NCBI GenBank assembly: GCA_036362985.1
Contig: JAYGXS010000006.1
Location: 14,907,645-14,971,644, forward strand
DNA from: Ligula intestinalis
Lineage: Eukaryota; Platyhelminthes; Cestoda; Diphyllobothriidea; Diphyllobothriidae
DNA length: 64,000 bases
Direction of reading: 5' to 3'
Of the stretch, positions 57,601 to 61,239 are shown piece by piece. Made by a program: the position numbers and the translations under genes. Every line of letters begins with the position of its first letter. Positions within the stretch are counted from its first letter, which is position 1. A model generated the notes under the pieces. The model saw only the letters and a program-made list of their open reading frames with translations. It searched no databases and was not told the origin of the DNA.

Positions 57601-58319
57601 ATCAACTGCATTTAAGTTCGTACCTCGGGCGATGACTGGGCGTCTCCTACGCTTTGCAGAGACGGCTGCGATACGGAGACAACTAGAACTCTGTAAGTAA
57701 CTGCACCATGCGGTCAACCTCGCATTGCCGTGGTAACGATCGATAAATTCATCCCCGCTTACGCCCCCTCGCCACCCTTAGGATTGACTGTTACCCTATC
57801 CCCTGGCCCAACCCATCCCCCTTTTAAACACGTCCCACAAGCTTTCATGAACATGCACTAACACCAACAGCCATGCTGCGACAATTACCTCCCCCCCTTT
57901 CTACCCCTCACCATGCGCCCACATCTATGACTGATTGTTTCTAACCCCTTCACCTATCAAGTTTCATCGTTCGAGGCTGACACTTAATTGGACAGTTAAT
58001 TATCTTATTAATGGGCAACGGCCGTCTGCAGCTGAATGAGAGGTCGTGAAATTGCATAACGTCATTAGATTCTGCTAATCTAGTGATCTTTGCCTGGTTT
58101 AAATTTCTTCCGGGAAAACAATATTTCCAGCATATTGTAAAATATTATTTTCAGCTTCGCGTTTGTACAAACACTTTTGGCAAGCCTTATCTCCGAATGT
58201 TTCCTTCCTTTCAGGACTGGTTTCGCGCTAACACCTTTCTGCTTATCATCATTGCAATCAACATCTTTCTACTGCGCATCTTTTTCAACCAAATGGAGCA
58301 CACAGAAGAGGAGACCTAA
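15230..58319 (+). CDS. JPH: Junctophilin gene (whole span, about 10-11 coding exons)
   Basis: Junctophilins tether the plasma membrane to the endoplasmic or sarcoplasmic reticulum. MORN motifs bind the plasma membrane and a C-terminal helix anchors in the reticulum, which places voltage-gated Ca channels next to ryanodine receptors. The exons give the family order: MORN I-VI, joining region, MORN VII-VIII, Ala-rich helix, variable linker, tail anchor. Proposed joins are 15683/28153 (phase 1), 28826/35232 (0), 35581/37096 (2), 37217/40793 (1, GC donor), 41211/44422 (0) and 44665/46821 (1), then less certain joins to 50778 and 58215 (0). The result is about 970-990 residues, longer than most vertebrate junctophilins, mostly from the linker. 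Introns are filled with transposons. A single invertebrate-type gene is assumed; transcript data would be needed to fix exons 7-10. Confidence 0.9.
15684..17690. other. First part of intron 1: no genes, small microsatellites
   Basis: No family recognised. A short (GA)n tract lies at about 17237-17252 and a (TG)n tract at about 17472-17491. Confidence 0.45.
17907..17950 (-). ncRNA. Hammerhead-like motif, copy B (best hairpin)
   Basis: Minus strand: CTGATGA, extra T, GGATTC-GCGACA-GAATCC (a perfect 6-bp stem II), GAAA, CGTC, AGAT. The two bases before CTGATGA (CT) pair with AG after the putative cleavage C; stem I is short. Confidence 0.6.
18099..18134 (-). ncRNA. Hammerhead-like motif, copy C (decayed)
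   Basis: Minus strand: GTCT-CTGATGA, TTAATC...GGATTTC, GAAATGT. Stem II is only partly paired. It keeps the GTCT stem I strand. Confidence 0.35.
18175..18440. repeat. Dispersed repeat shared with 25550-25990 and 19560-19640
   Basis: Shares the order: CACTGCACAC, CCCCTATCGAGGATA, TTGTGCGCTAATTGCTTGA, GCGCGTGGTG and GGCCATCTGG with 25565-25720. Minus-strand open frames of similar sequence in the two copies (ending QAISAQ) reflect shared descent rather than a gene. Usually lies just downstream of the hammerhead-like block. Confidence 0.55.
18440..19360. other. No gene recognised (intron 1)
   Basis: AT-rich sequence; a short (CT)n tract at about 18895-18910. Confidence 0.4.
19360..19640 (-). 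repeat. Hammerhead-like dispersed repeat, copy D, with truncated partner block
   Basis: Same layout as 17860-18230: a TTGCAAATTAAGGCGAACCTGC block, AAGAAGAAGCAGATGTGATCGC, a decayed core at 19454-19495, then CACTGTGCTAC and CCCCTATCGAAGATA. Confidence 0.5.
19683..19724 (-). ncRNA. Hammerhead-like motif at the 3' end of PLE-b
   Basis: Minus strand: CTGACGA, T, GG(A)CTCC-TGCA-GGAGCC, T, GAAA, GCTC, AGACTAATAAAA. Hairpin strong, with one bulged A. It follows the PLE-b coding region by about 240 bp, as expected for a PLE 3' pseudo-LTR. Confidence 0.5.
19960..20433 (-). pseudogene. PLE-b GIY-YIG endonuclease domain
   Basis: Continues the RT after a frameshift. LVYRIPCLNYYVNYMGQTGR holds the GIY-YIG core (YMG for YIG), RVLCSRIHEHKSAVRR the catalytic Arg and following His, and ATHTYETGHEYNF the conserved H-x-H-type block. 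A second frameshift near 20085 moves the final NSVNR-type tail to another frame. In PLEs this nuclease nicks the target DNA for priming. Confidence 0.83.
20369..20956 (-). pseudogene. PLE-b reverse transcriptase, C-terminal half, YVDE motif
   Basis: Penelope-type RT fragment of about 195 residues. KGTPMGSPISG is the motif B block and RYVDETFVIV the catalytic motif C, where the usual YVDD is YVDE. PFLDVLVMR and SKATNTTQLL are the following conserved blocks, then ERAREARNLHDQFMQNGY at the thumb end. The codon at the changed residue is GAA, one base away from an Asp codon, so it may be a late inactivating mutation. The frame shifts before the endonuclease near 20400. Confidence 0.85.
21700..22560 (+). 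pseudogene. Penelope-like element remnant PLE-c, internally deleted
   Basis: In shifting frames this follows the N-terminal part of a Penelope RT: an NEDYTKKTTLLLKDDSTY block near 21800, a FPKFTNPA or PEIHKPGIS block near 21980 (canonical PKIHKPG), RIRQLRGVQVATDE near 22120 and PFNSIPP near 22195 (motif A region). It then jumps to CDGIYCDQTG near 22240 (GIY-YIG core) and GREFPEP-type C-terminal sequence near 22410. The RT palm and thumb are missing, so two distant parts of the element are fused. Many stops. Confidence 0.7.
22560..23890. other. No gene recognised (intron 1)
   Basis: Two small open frames (23372-23617, 23629-23895) match nothing I know. Confidence 0.4.
23901..23932 (-). ncRNA. 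Hammerhead-like motif at left end of PLE-d
   Basis: Minus strand: GC-CTGATGA-T-GAATAAATC-GAAAATTTTCG. The core boxes are perfect but stem II has only two pairs. Confidence 0.35.
24570..24610 (+). ncRNA. Hammerhead-like motif at right end of PLE-d
   Basis: Plus strand: GC-CTGATGA-T-GAATTAACC-GAAA-ACGTTCG. Core boxes are intact and stem II is short. It lies on the sense strand of junctophilin intron 1. Confidence 0.4.
24610..25190. other. No gene recognised (intron 1)
   Basis: AT-rich, no repeat or frame that I can assign. Confidence 0.4.
25190..26090. repeat. Composite dispersed repeat
   Basis: 25190-25600 matches the LTR-like repeat at 7975-8470, with TTTATTGTGCACA at its start. 25565-25760 matches 18190-18380. 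26000-26080 is the reverse complement of the TGCGAGTCCCAGGAAGTAATTGAG block that starts the hammerhead-like repeats at 18080, 19400 and 29110. So at least three repeat pieces are joined here. Confidence 0.5.
26100..28150. other. End of intron 1: no genes recognised
   Basis: AT-rich. It ends in a pyrimidine-rich acceptor at 28120-28152. Confidence 0.45.
28153..28826 (+). CDS. JPH: Junctophilin exon 2: MORN VI and joining region
   Basis: The acceptor is a pyrimidine-rich tract ending ATATCAG. The phase-1 join restores GDGG-IYAGEYKNGIREGLGVRKSIPYG, the highly conserved junctophilin sixth MORN and its end, which fixes the join. The remaining roughly 200 residues form the joining region. It holds a Lys-rich stretch, an acidic tract of alternating Asp-Pro and Asp-Glu (about residues 226-244), then Arg/Ser-rich sequence with LATRFKCGFVLTSRR and RTRTQSLSDLF. 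The joining region is the least conserved N-terminal part in the family, and this acidic block looks lineage-specific. The exon ends ATG|GTAAGC, phase 0. Confidence 0.92.
29190..29234 (-). ncRNA. Hammerhead-like motif, copy E (4-bp stem I)
   Basis: Minus strand: GTCT-CTGATGA-T, stem II GA-ATCC paired with GGAT(C)TC, GAAA, CGTC, AGGC. GTCT pairs fully with AGGC (one G-U) around the cores, as a hammerhead stem I should. Stem III would be only AC/GU with no loop. Confidence 0.6.
29320..29365 (+). ncRNA. Hammerhead-like motif, copy F (sense strand)
   Basis: Plus strand: TTTCT-CTGATGA-T, stem II as in copy E with a GCGAT loop, GAAA, CGTC, AGGCGAATAAAAG. Stem I has three pairs. It lies in the sense strand of junctophilin intron 2. 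Confidence 0.55.
29480..30625 (-). mobile_element. Penelope-like element remnant PLE-e
   Basis: The minus-strand frame 30625-29933 (230 aa) covers the region just after the RT palm through the GIY-YIG domain. There is KKDVYIRLPFLGDTASELIR, the GDnA linker block, SMCIYSFTCCCGAGYISRAKRR as the endonuclease core (YIS for YIG), VRERIPTWL, and HRVDPNETFQVVYR near the C-terminus. The frame is unusually long for a PLE fossil. The RT catalytic core is absent. The 3' non-coding region runs to a hammerhead-like motif at 29512-29484. It is antisense to junctophilin, in intron 2. Confidence 0.82.
29484..29512 (-). ncRNA. Hammerhead-like motif at 3' end of PLE-e
   Basis: Minus strand: CCGATGATGAATTGCCGAAAACGTAGG. 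It resembles the right-end motif of PLE-d, but the first core bases are CCGATGA, so it is probably inactive. Confidence 0.35.
30675..31046 (+). CDS. Unassigned open frame (123 aa)
   Basis: Open frame with Met start and balanced composition (PFPECIVQFPQMTG, LLNFKVHGLQTYESFNWSK). I recognise no family, and there is no splice context. It follows PLE-e on the opposite strand. Could be a chance frame, a fossil transposon piece or part of an undetected gene. Confidence 0.2.
   Translation: MSEQGYVLFGVSGGLVYCPFPECIVQFPQMTGIFLPSDRPVSPLPPQLAAQLLNFKVHGLQTYESFNWSKLLLKAVNATNDRYITWALAARKIPDYVILCKLTSLTWKPFSVRWVERPSAFVS
31050..32400. other. No gene recognised (intron 2)
   Basis: No family or repeat that I can assign. 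Confidence 0.4.
32420..32917 (-). repeat. LTR-like repeat (solo LTR candidate)
   Basis: On the minus strand it starts TGTAGTGGCTCCGCAG(T)CCACC, closely matching the start of the copy at 61218 (TGTAGCGGTTCCGCAG). Near its end it holds the AGAGTAGAATGAACAGC/TATTATGTA block of this family. A GC-rich middle has GATTGGCTCGACCAG, shared with 61015. The 3' edge is approximate. Confidence 0.6.
32920..34650. other. No gene recognised (intron 2)
   Basis: Minus-strand open frames at 33216-33446 and 33266-33664 overlap each other in different frames and match no family I know. Confidence 0.35.
34659..34722 (-). repeat. Degenerate telomere-like (CCTAA)n tract
   Basis: Irregular CCTAAnC units (CCTAAACC, CCCTAATC, CCTAACAC, CCCTAAGCC). 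Flatworm telomeres are TTAGGG, so this could be a decayed interstitial telomeric tract; simple-sequence drift is equally possible. Confidence 0.35.
35232..35581 (+). CDS. JPH: Junctophilin exon 3: MORN VII-VIII and start of helix
   Basis: Opens with LELDLVSDDTVEVYSGEW after a TTTTGGTAG acceptor. It then carries GFGVCERTDG and YCGQWFKNQRHGLGQTRFQDGT, the two MORN motifs that follow the joining region in every junctophilin. FEQGRYHNGKL is the start of the post-MORN block. The C-terminal part (MVRQIHLVLERARAASEAAH) begins the Ala-rich helix thought to span the membrane gap. The donor GTGAGT at 35582 gives phase 2. Reading on would meet TGA at 35583. Confidence 0.92.
36255..36650 (-). repeat. LTR-like repeat in intron 3
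   Basis: Minus strand begins TGTAGCGCCCTTCACC. On the plus strand it contains GGAAGGAATAGTTTATTCTATACAGA and TGTGATTAGCC-type blocks shared with the copies at 43.1, 50.0, 54.8 and 60.9 kb. Probably a diverged solo LTR. Confidence 0.5.
37096..37217 (+). CDS. JPH: Junctophilin exon 4: Ala-rich helix and PDF-x-QP motif
   Basis: The acceptor TTATTCAG at 37095 and the phase-2 join give Q-VSSTILDYVEKAKAAAATA, continuing the helix. EARELVREMYPDFEQP matches the ARELSPDFYQPG block that closes the helix in animal junctophilins. The best donor is CAG|GCAAGT at 37218, a textbook GC-type donor leaving phase 1. It joins correctly to an acceptor at 40792. An alternative weak GT donor at 37222 with acceptor 40799 also keeps frame and would retain the Gly of QPG, so the exact edge is open by 4 nt. 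Confidence 0.85.
37257..38181. mobile_element. Long-TIR DNA element (CAGTAG...CTACTG)
   Basis: 37257-37595 and 37847-38181 are inverted copies of each other over about 335 bp with scattered mismatches, starting CAGTAGACGCC and ending in its complement, with TA to the right. No transposase frame in the roughly 250-bp middle. It looks like a non-autonomous element with very long TIRs, 40 bp inside junctophilin intron 4. Degenerate relatives lie at 11300 and 39905. Confidence 0.82.
38190..39060. other. AT-rich intron sequence, possibly a decayed relative of the long-TIR element
   Basis: A TTTCTATAAAATATGGTTGAA stretch near 38850 recalls the ATAAAATATATTTGAA block of the long-TIR family, but the match is too weak to delimit. 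The minus-strand frame 38548-38943 is unassigned. Confidence 0.25.
39107..39186 (-). tRNA. tRNA-like sequence, probably a pseudogene or SINE head
   Basis: On the minus strand GCGTTTG and CAAACGC form a perfect 7-bp acceptor stem, and TAGCTTAGCGGTTAGAGCA is a good A box and D arm. The anticodon arm pairs poorly (a CCG could sit in the anticodon position) and the T arm (GGCTCAAATCTC) is degenerate. The stretch between them contains CTCTGATGAGC. I read it as a decayed tRNA or tRNA-derived repeat, not a working tRNA. Confidence 0.45.
39190..39900. other. No gene recognised (intron 4)
   Basis: No repeat or frame that I can assign. Confidence 0.35.
39905..40600 (+). repeat. Diverged copy of the long-TIR element with an insertion
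   Basis: 39910-40065 and 40495-40600 follow the right arm of the 37.3-kb element (GTATAAAATTTAAAGG, TATATTTGAATTTATAAA, then GTCAGAAAGAAGCTCATTA and GATAATCA). The two parts are split by a roughly 420-bp block. Confidence 0.6.
40076..40494. mobile_element. Unclassified insertion with possible 5-bp GTCAG duplication
   Basis: The block interrupts the long-TIR copy and is flanked by GTCAG on both sides (40071-40075 and 40495-40499). It holds a direct repeat of CCCGTCGAAATTCCGGGG at about 40097 and 40219 and many GGGG runs. No coding frame or TIR was recognised. Confidence 0.4.
40793..41211 (+). CDS. JPH: Junctophilin exon 5: linker and basic coiled coil
   Basis: Encodes about 140 residues: HLGVKYLEDIVRMMRVSRR, an amphipathic stretch ending in a basic RVSRRGS site, then an acidic block (GEEDSEEEELQ) and a long Arg/Lys/Gln-rich helix with AKMQEQQKKLQRMQQQR that should form a coiled coil. 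The acceptor TTATAG at 40792 has a poor pyrimidine tract, but frame and phase agree with exon 4. The exon ends GAA|GTAAGT, phase 0. I know no counterpart for the coiled coil in vertebrate junctophilins, so this is a lineage-specific linker by inference. Confidence 0.82.
41385..41412 (+). repeat. CGC/CAC trinucleotide tract
   Basis: Short imperfect GCC/ACC repeat in intron 5. Confidence 0.6.
41870..43805 (-). mobile_element. LINE copy 2 (CR1/Jockey type), split by an LTR-like insertion
   Basis: On the minus strand 43805-43458 carries RT sequence (RCKRMEKAIKTEQ, LLSAQQHRFRGGRSC, LESWT). The next conserved block resumes at 43027-42680 with PVDAIYINFSKVFFRVSYKR (motif A), SSGVAQGNVRSLI (motif B, diverged) and MFTDDLKI (motif C). 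The C-terminal domain follows at 42411-42142 (VQASCSWMEEDYTALEKVQPRATKLVGG). The gap of about 430 bp is a foreign LTR-like repeat. Frameshifts make it a fossil. It lies in junctophilin intron 5, antisense. Confidence 0.85.
43024..43456 (-). repeat. LTR-like repeat inserted into LINE copy 2
   Basis: GC-rich block with the family marks AGTAGACGGAACAGTGTATTG and GGTGATTGGTTGCAC. Its plus-strand left end (TTAACCCGAACAGCTGCAATCTTCCAGG) matches the ends of the copies at 49950, 54735 and 60796. It exactly fills the break in the RT reading of LINE copy 2, so it is younger than that LINE. Confidence 0.68.
43810..44400. other. No gene recognised (end of intron 5)
   Basis: Apart from read-through of LINE copy 2, nothing assigned. 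Polypyrimidine tract before 44421. Confidence 0.4.
44422..44665 (+). CDS. JPH: Junctophilin exon 6: acidic low-complexity linker
   Basis: An acceptor with the tract TCTCTTTCCC ends at AAG (44421) and continues the phase-0 join from exon 5. The 81 codons begin NTPSLGDGRSQPDGQ and run through GNIYLRVPEPGFMAV to a strongly acidic end, FDEDEDDEISEGSSYVDLPN. The donor A|GTAAGT is strong, phase 1. No domain is recognised; the composition suggests disorder. A TIR transposon starts 43 bp into the next intron. Confidence 0.75.
44709..45235. mobile_element. TIR element with TA target sites, bracketing candidate exon 7
   Basis: The ends CAGTAGTCGCTGGTTATTAAG (44709) and its complement (to 45235) match over 24 bp with one mismatch, and TA flanks both sides (44707-44708, 45236-45237). 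This is the signature of a Tc1/mariner/pogo-type element. TAATAAGCCC subrepeats lie near both ends. No transposase is visible. The element spans the 3' part of intron 6, candidate exon 7 and the start of intron 7. Confidence 0.8.
44905..44963 (+). CDS. JPH: Candidate junctophilin cassette exon 7
   Basis: A 59-nt stretch between CATCAG and CGA|GTGAAG reads NFDDFDDFWCLEKDIKEYLR when joined to exon 6 in phase 1. It leaves phase 0, which fits only the second of two nearby acceptors before exon 8 (46828). It lies between the two terminal inverted repeats of a TIR element. Without it, exon 6 joins directly to 46821 in frame. The sequence looks protein-like but the evidence is thin; it may be an optional exon or chance. 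Confidence 0.35.
45240..46080. other. No gene recognised (intron 7)
   Basis: No repeat or frame that I can assign. Confidence 0.35.
46080..46650 (+). pseudogene. mariner-family transposase fossil (copy 2)
   Basis: Blocks of the C-terminal half of a mariner transposase appear in shifting frames: MKPGSSVTAKVY near 46280, then HHPPYSTDIAPTDYHFF near 46390-46440, which precedes and includes the last catalytic Asp region, and DNMGAYFDKENP at the C-terminus near 46590. Stops (TAG, TAA) interrupt it. It is a different lineage from copy 1, judging by the TDYHFF and GAYFD signatures. Located in junctophilin intron 7. Confidence 0.78.
46821..47146 (+). CDS. JPH: Junctophilin exon 8: linker with His/Pro tract
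   Basis: Two possible acceptors lie 8 nt apart: TTATGTCCCAG (46820), matching phase 1 from exon 6, and CTGAG (46828), matching phase 0 from candidate exon 7. The coding part includes VKNEYEIPAFPLIKLLANP, a His/Pro run (HHQQNHHPPPPEPF) and ADEGFVFSFRVPQWSW. The donor GAG|GTAATC is at 47147, phase 0. The hydrophobic core suggests a short conserved peptide rather than pure low complexity, but I recognise no domain. Confidence 0.7.
47147..49940. other. Intron 8: mostly unassigned
   Basis: Two overlapping minus-strand frames at 47946-48388 (up to 128 aa) match no family I know and have no splice or promoter context. Otherwise no feature. Confidence 0.35.
49950..50330 (-). repeat. LTR-like repeat in intron 8
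   Basis: Plus strand: AAACCCTAGCAACTGCGATCTCCAG at the left edge, then TATATTGTGTACACAGAGGAAC and CTGTGATTGGCTG, all shared with 54735-54980 and 60796-61030. Right boundary uncertain. Confidence 0.6.
50778..51005 (+). CDS. JPH: Junctophilin exon 9: poly-Gln linker (5' edge uncertain)
   Basis: The open frame reads GTKKQDQQEQQQQQQRHLS followed by Ser/Thr/Pro-rich sequence ending LHQASDLL, and a strong donor CTG|GTGAGT at 51006 leaves phase 0. The best-looking acceptor, TCTATTTGCAG at 50704, would need phase 2 and does not fit exon 8. The acceptor at 50777 (CTGAG) does fit phase 0, so either the weaker site is used or a small exon is missing. The CAG/CAA run may be length-variable. Confidence 0.55.
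51006..53430. other. Intron 9: no gene or clear repeat recognised
   Basis: AT-rich with a GC-richer part near 52700-53000. Small open frames only. Confidence 0.4.
53433..53644 (+). CDS. JPH: Candidate junctophilin exon 10
   Basis: After a good pyrimidine tract and TTTCAG at 53433 comes an open frame of 71 codons with GIRQGISEACVNDRFF and MPQSEIEYDEPYMNI, ending at TAA (53646) with a GTAATT donor overlapping it. Entry phase 1 and exit phase 2 do not match exon 9 or the last exon (both phase 0), so missing partners, an alternative end or chance are all possible. Confidence 0.3.
53650..54720. other. No gene recognised; (CCA)n tract at 54400-54420
   Basis: Pro/Thr-coding frames around 54269-54451 are low complexity. 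No splice-consistent exon identified. Confidence 0.35.
54733..55020 (-). repeat. LTR-like repeat in intron 10
   Basis: Left edge AAACCCTAGCAACTGCGATCTTCAGG, then AGAGTAGAAGGAAGAGTTTATTCTGTACA and TTGTGATTGGCTTTTCCAGG. On the minus strand AGAATAAACT is a polyadenylation-type signal about 90 nt before the end. A short tandem (GTGTTTACAAGTGTGC-type, 54984 and 55020) follows. Confidence 0.62.
55650..56121 (+). mobile_element. LTR with adjacent primer-binding site (gypsy-like, fragment)
   Basis: GC-rich block that starts TGGCACTTCCGCACC, resembling the TGTAGCGGTTCCGCAG start of the minus-strand copies, and ends CATCACAGCTTGCGACA. Directly after it, ATTGGTGATCCCGACGTAAG (56102-56121) has the form of a gypsy-type primer-binding site. 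No gag or pol frame follows. It is the only plus-oriented member. Confidence 0.5.
56125..56750. other. No gene recognised
   Basis: A short GAGAGAGAG tract near 56210. Nothing else assigned. Confidence 0.4.
56820..57725 (+). pseudogene. Penelope-like element remnant PLE-f
   Basis: The first frame (56828-57214) begins after the RT catalytic core: FAIEPEKEDTLAFLDALIRR (the LAFLD block), TWKGQCMHFLSFVPIQRKR, ARICSSDTIDEEMSFLKK and PEKFIDKY. A stop at 57212 is followed by the second frame (57242-57508) with ILPFKGDNAS, then CVYEFTCSCGCKYLRRTQR, where the GIY-YIG second triplet is YLR and a glycine is lost. After another frameshift, VDTGHTVDQSTAFKF near 57575 marks the C-terminus. It is sense to junctophilin, in the last intron. 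I found no hammerhead-like motif after it. Confidence 0.83.
57730..58210. other. End of last intron
   Basis: C-rich stretch (57750-57960), then AT-rich sequence and a strong polypyrimidine tract before 58214. Confidence 0.4.
58215..58319 (+). CDS. JPH: Junctophilin last exon: tail anchor and stop
   Basis: The acceptor TTTCCTTCCTTTCAG is excellent. The 34 codons read DWFRANT, then the hydrophobic segment FLLIIIAINIFLLRIFF and a short acidic tail MEHTEEET before TAA. A single C-terminal transmembrane helix is the defining last feature of junctophilins, anchoring them in the endoplasmic or sarcoplasmic reticulum. Phase 0 fits exon 9 directly. Vertebrate members end almost immediately after the helix; here about 12 residues follow. 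Confidence 0.8.
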   Translation, partial: DWFRANTFLLIIIAINIFLLRIFFNQMEHTEEET

Positions 58320-58500
58320 TAGGTCGATGGGCCTACTCGCGTCTCACTTCAGCCAATCAAGGAGTCTGTCACATAAACATGCCCTGCAACAGGAGCACCA
58401 ATAATTTGTGTACAAAGATGCCTACGCGCATGAACATCGCCACCCCCGTGTCAGGCGCAGGAGTCAGGAATACAATAAAGTCAGACCTGACATTTCGACG
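58320..58500 (+). terminator. Junctophilin 3' UTR with AATAAA at 58474-58479
   Basis: The first AATAAA after the stop codon is 155 nt downstream (58474-58479). It is followed by CAGACCTGAC and then T-rich sequence from about 58505. This is the likeliest cleavage and polyadenylation region. Confidence 0.45.
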
Positions 58501-58922
58501 GTTACTTTAAAAAAATCCTATAGTCTAGATGAGTGCACTAAGACGGTAGTGCCTATGAAAAATTCAAGACACGGCACTGAAGAATGTATCTTCATACCCT
58601 GATATCTCATCACCTCTCCTCTCCTTAACCGTTACCACTAAAGCAAGTTATGACCAAAGAGATGGTAAACAATGTTTTCACAAAGAACAGAACCTGTTTT
58701 ATTGTGAGTGGGCCAGGCTAATGATACAGCGTAAAGGAGGGAGGAACGACAAAGCAACGTCAACAAACTACACGTTCCTGGTGTGAGATCTTAACTACGA
58801 TAAGACACTTAAAACACACAAATGAGTTTATGTAGGCAAATAGACAGCGACCAAAAATCGACGAATAAAAGGGGAAAAAGTAAGATCAACGCTTAGAATG
58901 GCGTTGTTATGTTTAGCTCGTA

Positions 58923-60304
58923 CAGTAGAACCTCGGTTAACGAGTTTAATCCGTTCCGGCACCGAGCTCGTCACATTAAATACTCGTCTTGCGAAATGTA
59001 GCCAATCAAACTGCACCAGCTCACTGATTGGCTTCGAGGACCCACGCCATTGGGGCAAGGCTCAACGGTGGACACAGGCACTGACAGCTTGCTACCTGTG
59101 CGAAAGCTCGTCCATCGAAACAAGTTTTCTCATAGTGGCTCACTCGTTACCTAAAATGCTCGTAGATGGGGCTGATCGGCACCCGAGGCCCCACCGTATA
59201 ACAACTTAGCTAAGTAAAGGTCTGCGACACCTGTGTATCTGGTGACTACATGATAATGCATTCACCTTGAGAAGCCTATTTCAACGCATCGTGCGGCATG
59301 ATTGTGAAATTTATCGGTCTGGTCCATTTACAGAATGGAGGGCGGACATTCAGTTTGTTGCCGGGGTGCTGTGCTTGTCGGCCAGCCAGCTGTACCCCAG
59401 TTCGGATAAAAAGTCGTTGCGGCCTCTGATTGGACCGCCTGGCGACGGAAAACAGGCGAAAAATAAATATTCCAGCCTTCATTATCATATAAAGTTTGGA
59501 TTGCTTGTCGCAATCAAATGGCTGTCAAGGTCGTAGTTCAAGTCGAGGCAGAAAGCAACCACCAAGTTGCCTAAAGTATCTTTGACCGCAACCTTGTTCT
59601 AGTCCGCGTCTCAATTGGCAGACTACCGTTTAAGTACAGATGTGACTCGGCTCCAGATCTCAGGTTTCTCTCACTGTTGATTGACCAACAACGTTAATAA
59701 GCCAACAAAAGAACATTCGAGTTCCTCATTTTTTGAAGCAAGTATTTCACGATACTAATTTAAAAATACACCAACTTGGAGAAAAGTGTATGTGTTTGCG
59801 TGCACAGGTGGAACATCCGGGATAGCCGCTTTAACTGTAAGAAAGTCACGCTCCCAAGAAAAAATCTTGACGTTTGCTATTTATCTGGTGTCATTTTCAT
59901 CTTAGAATACAGAATTGAATACGCAAACTTTGTGATGACGTCAAATACGTTCGCAATTTCCATGAGTTTCCCTAACATCCTCAATTACGTCATATTTACA
60001 ATATTTTGGCCAGTTTTGTGAAGCACCCGACGTTTTATAAATTACCATTTAATTTCAAAAAGTGACTTTCTGTAAAAAAAAAGAACGGAGTCCTATCACG
60101 TCAGGATGAGGCGAGGTCGATACTTTCGCACGCCCAGTCAACAGCCGCGATAACTCAAAGTCTGGAAACACTGCGATAACTGGTGTTCAGATTTTATGGA
60201 CCGTACTCCGATGTGCATAGTTTGCGCTAGAACGGACTTAAACGATATTTTCCAGCCAAACTTCGACAAGATCTCTTAAAGCCGGAGTTAATCGAGGACT
60301 ACTG
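58923..60304. mobile_element. TIR element with TA target sites (pogo/Tigger-like ends)
   Basis: Left end CAGTAGAACCTCGGTTAACGAG after TA (58921-58922). Right end complement CAGTAGTCCTCGATTAAC before TA (60305-60306). The AACCTCGGTTAACGA ending resembles pogo/Tigger termini known from many animals. Further GCTCGT...TCGTTA blocks at 59100-59170 suggest a diverged internal region. No intact transposase. Confidence 0.6.
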
Positions 60305-60309
60305 TAGTG

Positions 60310-60775
60310 ATTTAAACCGCGCTACGTATGCTCAGTAACACTTTGACTGCGACGTGCGCCATATGTGGTACAGGCATACACACACGGGCATACAGGCTAT
60401 TTTGGCAGTCGCAGTCAAAGTGTTAAGTGTGGTAACTCCTTACAGTCAAGAACAAAACATGAACATTTAACCAACTTGATAAACTGCGATGTTATTACTG
60501 TTTTATTTGAATTGAAGTAAAAATCAAATCTGAGCAAACATTACGTTTACCCTAAAACACATGTGGAAAATTGACAGAACCCCTTAAAATACACTAAAAT
60601 AAACTCAAGACTTCGCATATCAAGCGGCATGACCTGACAGCACACTATTAAACTAGAGTACATGATGAGGTCTACCAAAGCCTTACGAGAGGGACTGATG
60701 AATGCATTTGCGTGAATTTTTTTGCGGTAAGGTAAACTCGCTTAGTATCTGCCCCAACACACATCAATAGGAGTT
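60310..60775. other. No gene recognised
   Basis: Nothing assigned. Confidence 0.35.
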
Positions 60776-60777
60776 AA

Positions 60778-61218
60778 GGCTACGAAGGGCACCCCTAACA
60801 GCTACGACCTTCCGAACCCGCTTCCTTAGGAGATGAGAGGAGACGGTGGAAAAGCCTGAGTAGAAGGAACAATATATTGTGTACAGAGGTGTTAGGAGGA
60901 AGTTGCCACTCGGTCCGGCCGTGAGGGCGCGTGAGCGGGCGTCCCGCTCAGAACAGATTCCAATGCGTCCGTCAGGGCAGGATTTGACTGAGGACTGGAG
61001 AGCGCTTCAGGAAGCTGATTGGCCACGAGCGCTTCGGGACGCTAATTGGTCGACCAATTTAGGACGCGTCTTTGCGCTCCGGTAGTGCGAGGTCGCGCAT
61101 TGGTGCGGGCATGCGCCATCGCACTGGGAAAGGCGCGACTGGGCGACCAAGATTTACCCTGCGGGAACACGTCAGTGGCGTCTCGAGTTTGAAGGAGGTG
61201 AGCTGCGGAACCGCTACA
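60778..61218 (-). mobile_element. LTR of a gypsy-like element, with primer-binding-site-like sequence
   Basis: Minus strand: TGTAGCGGTTCCGCAGC (61218) at the start, GC-rich body with two CCAAT boxes (ATTGGTCGACC, GATTGGCC on plus), TACACAATATATTGTTCC, then GTCGTAGCTGTTA at the end (60796). GGGGTGCCCTTCGTAGCC (60795-60778) follows, in the place of a primer-binding site. The best-delimited member of the family. Confidence 0.6.
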
Positions 61219-61239
61219 CCTCCTCGCCGACCGATGGCA

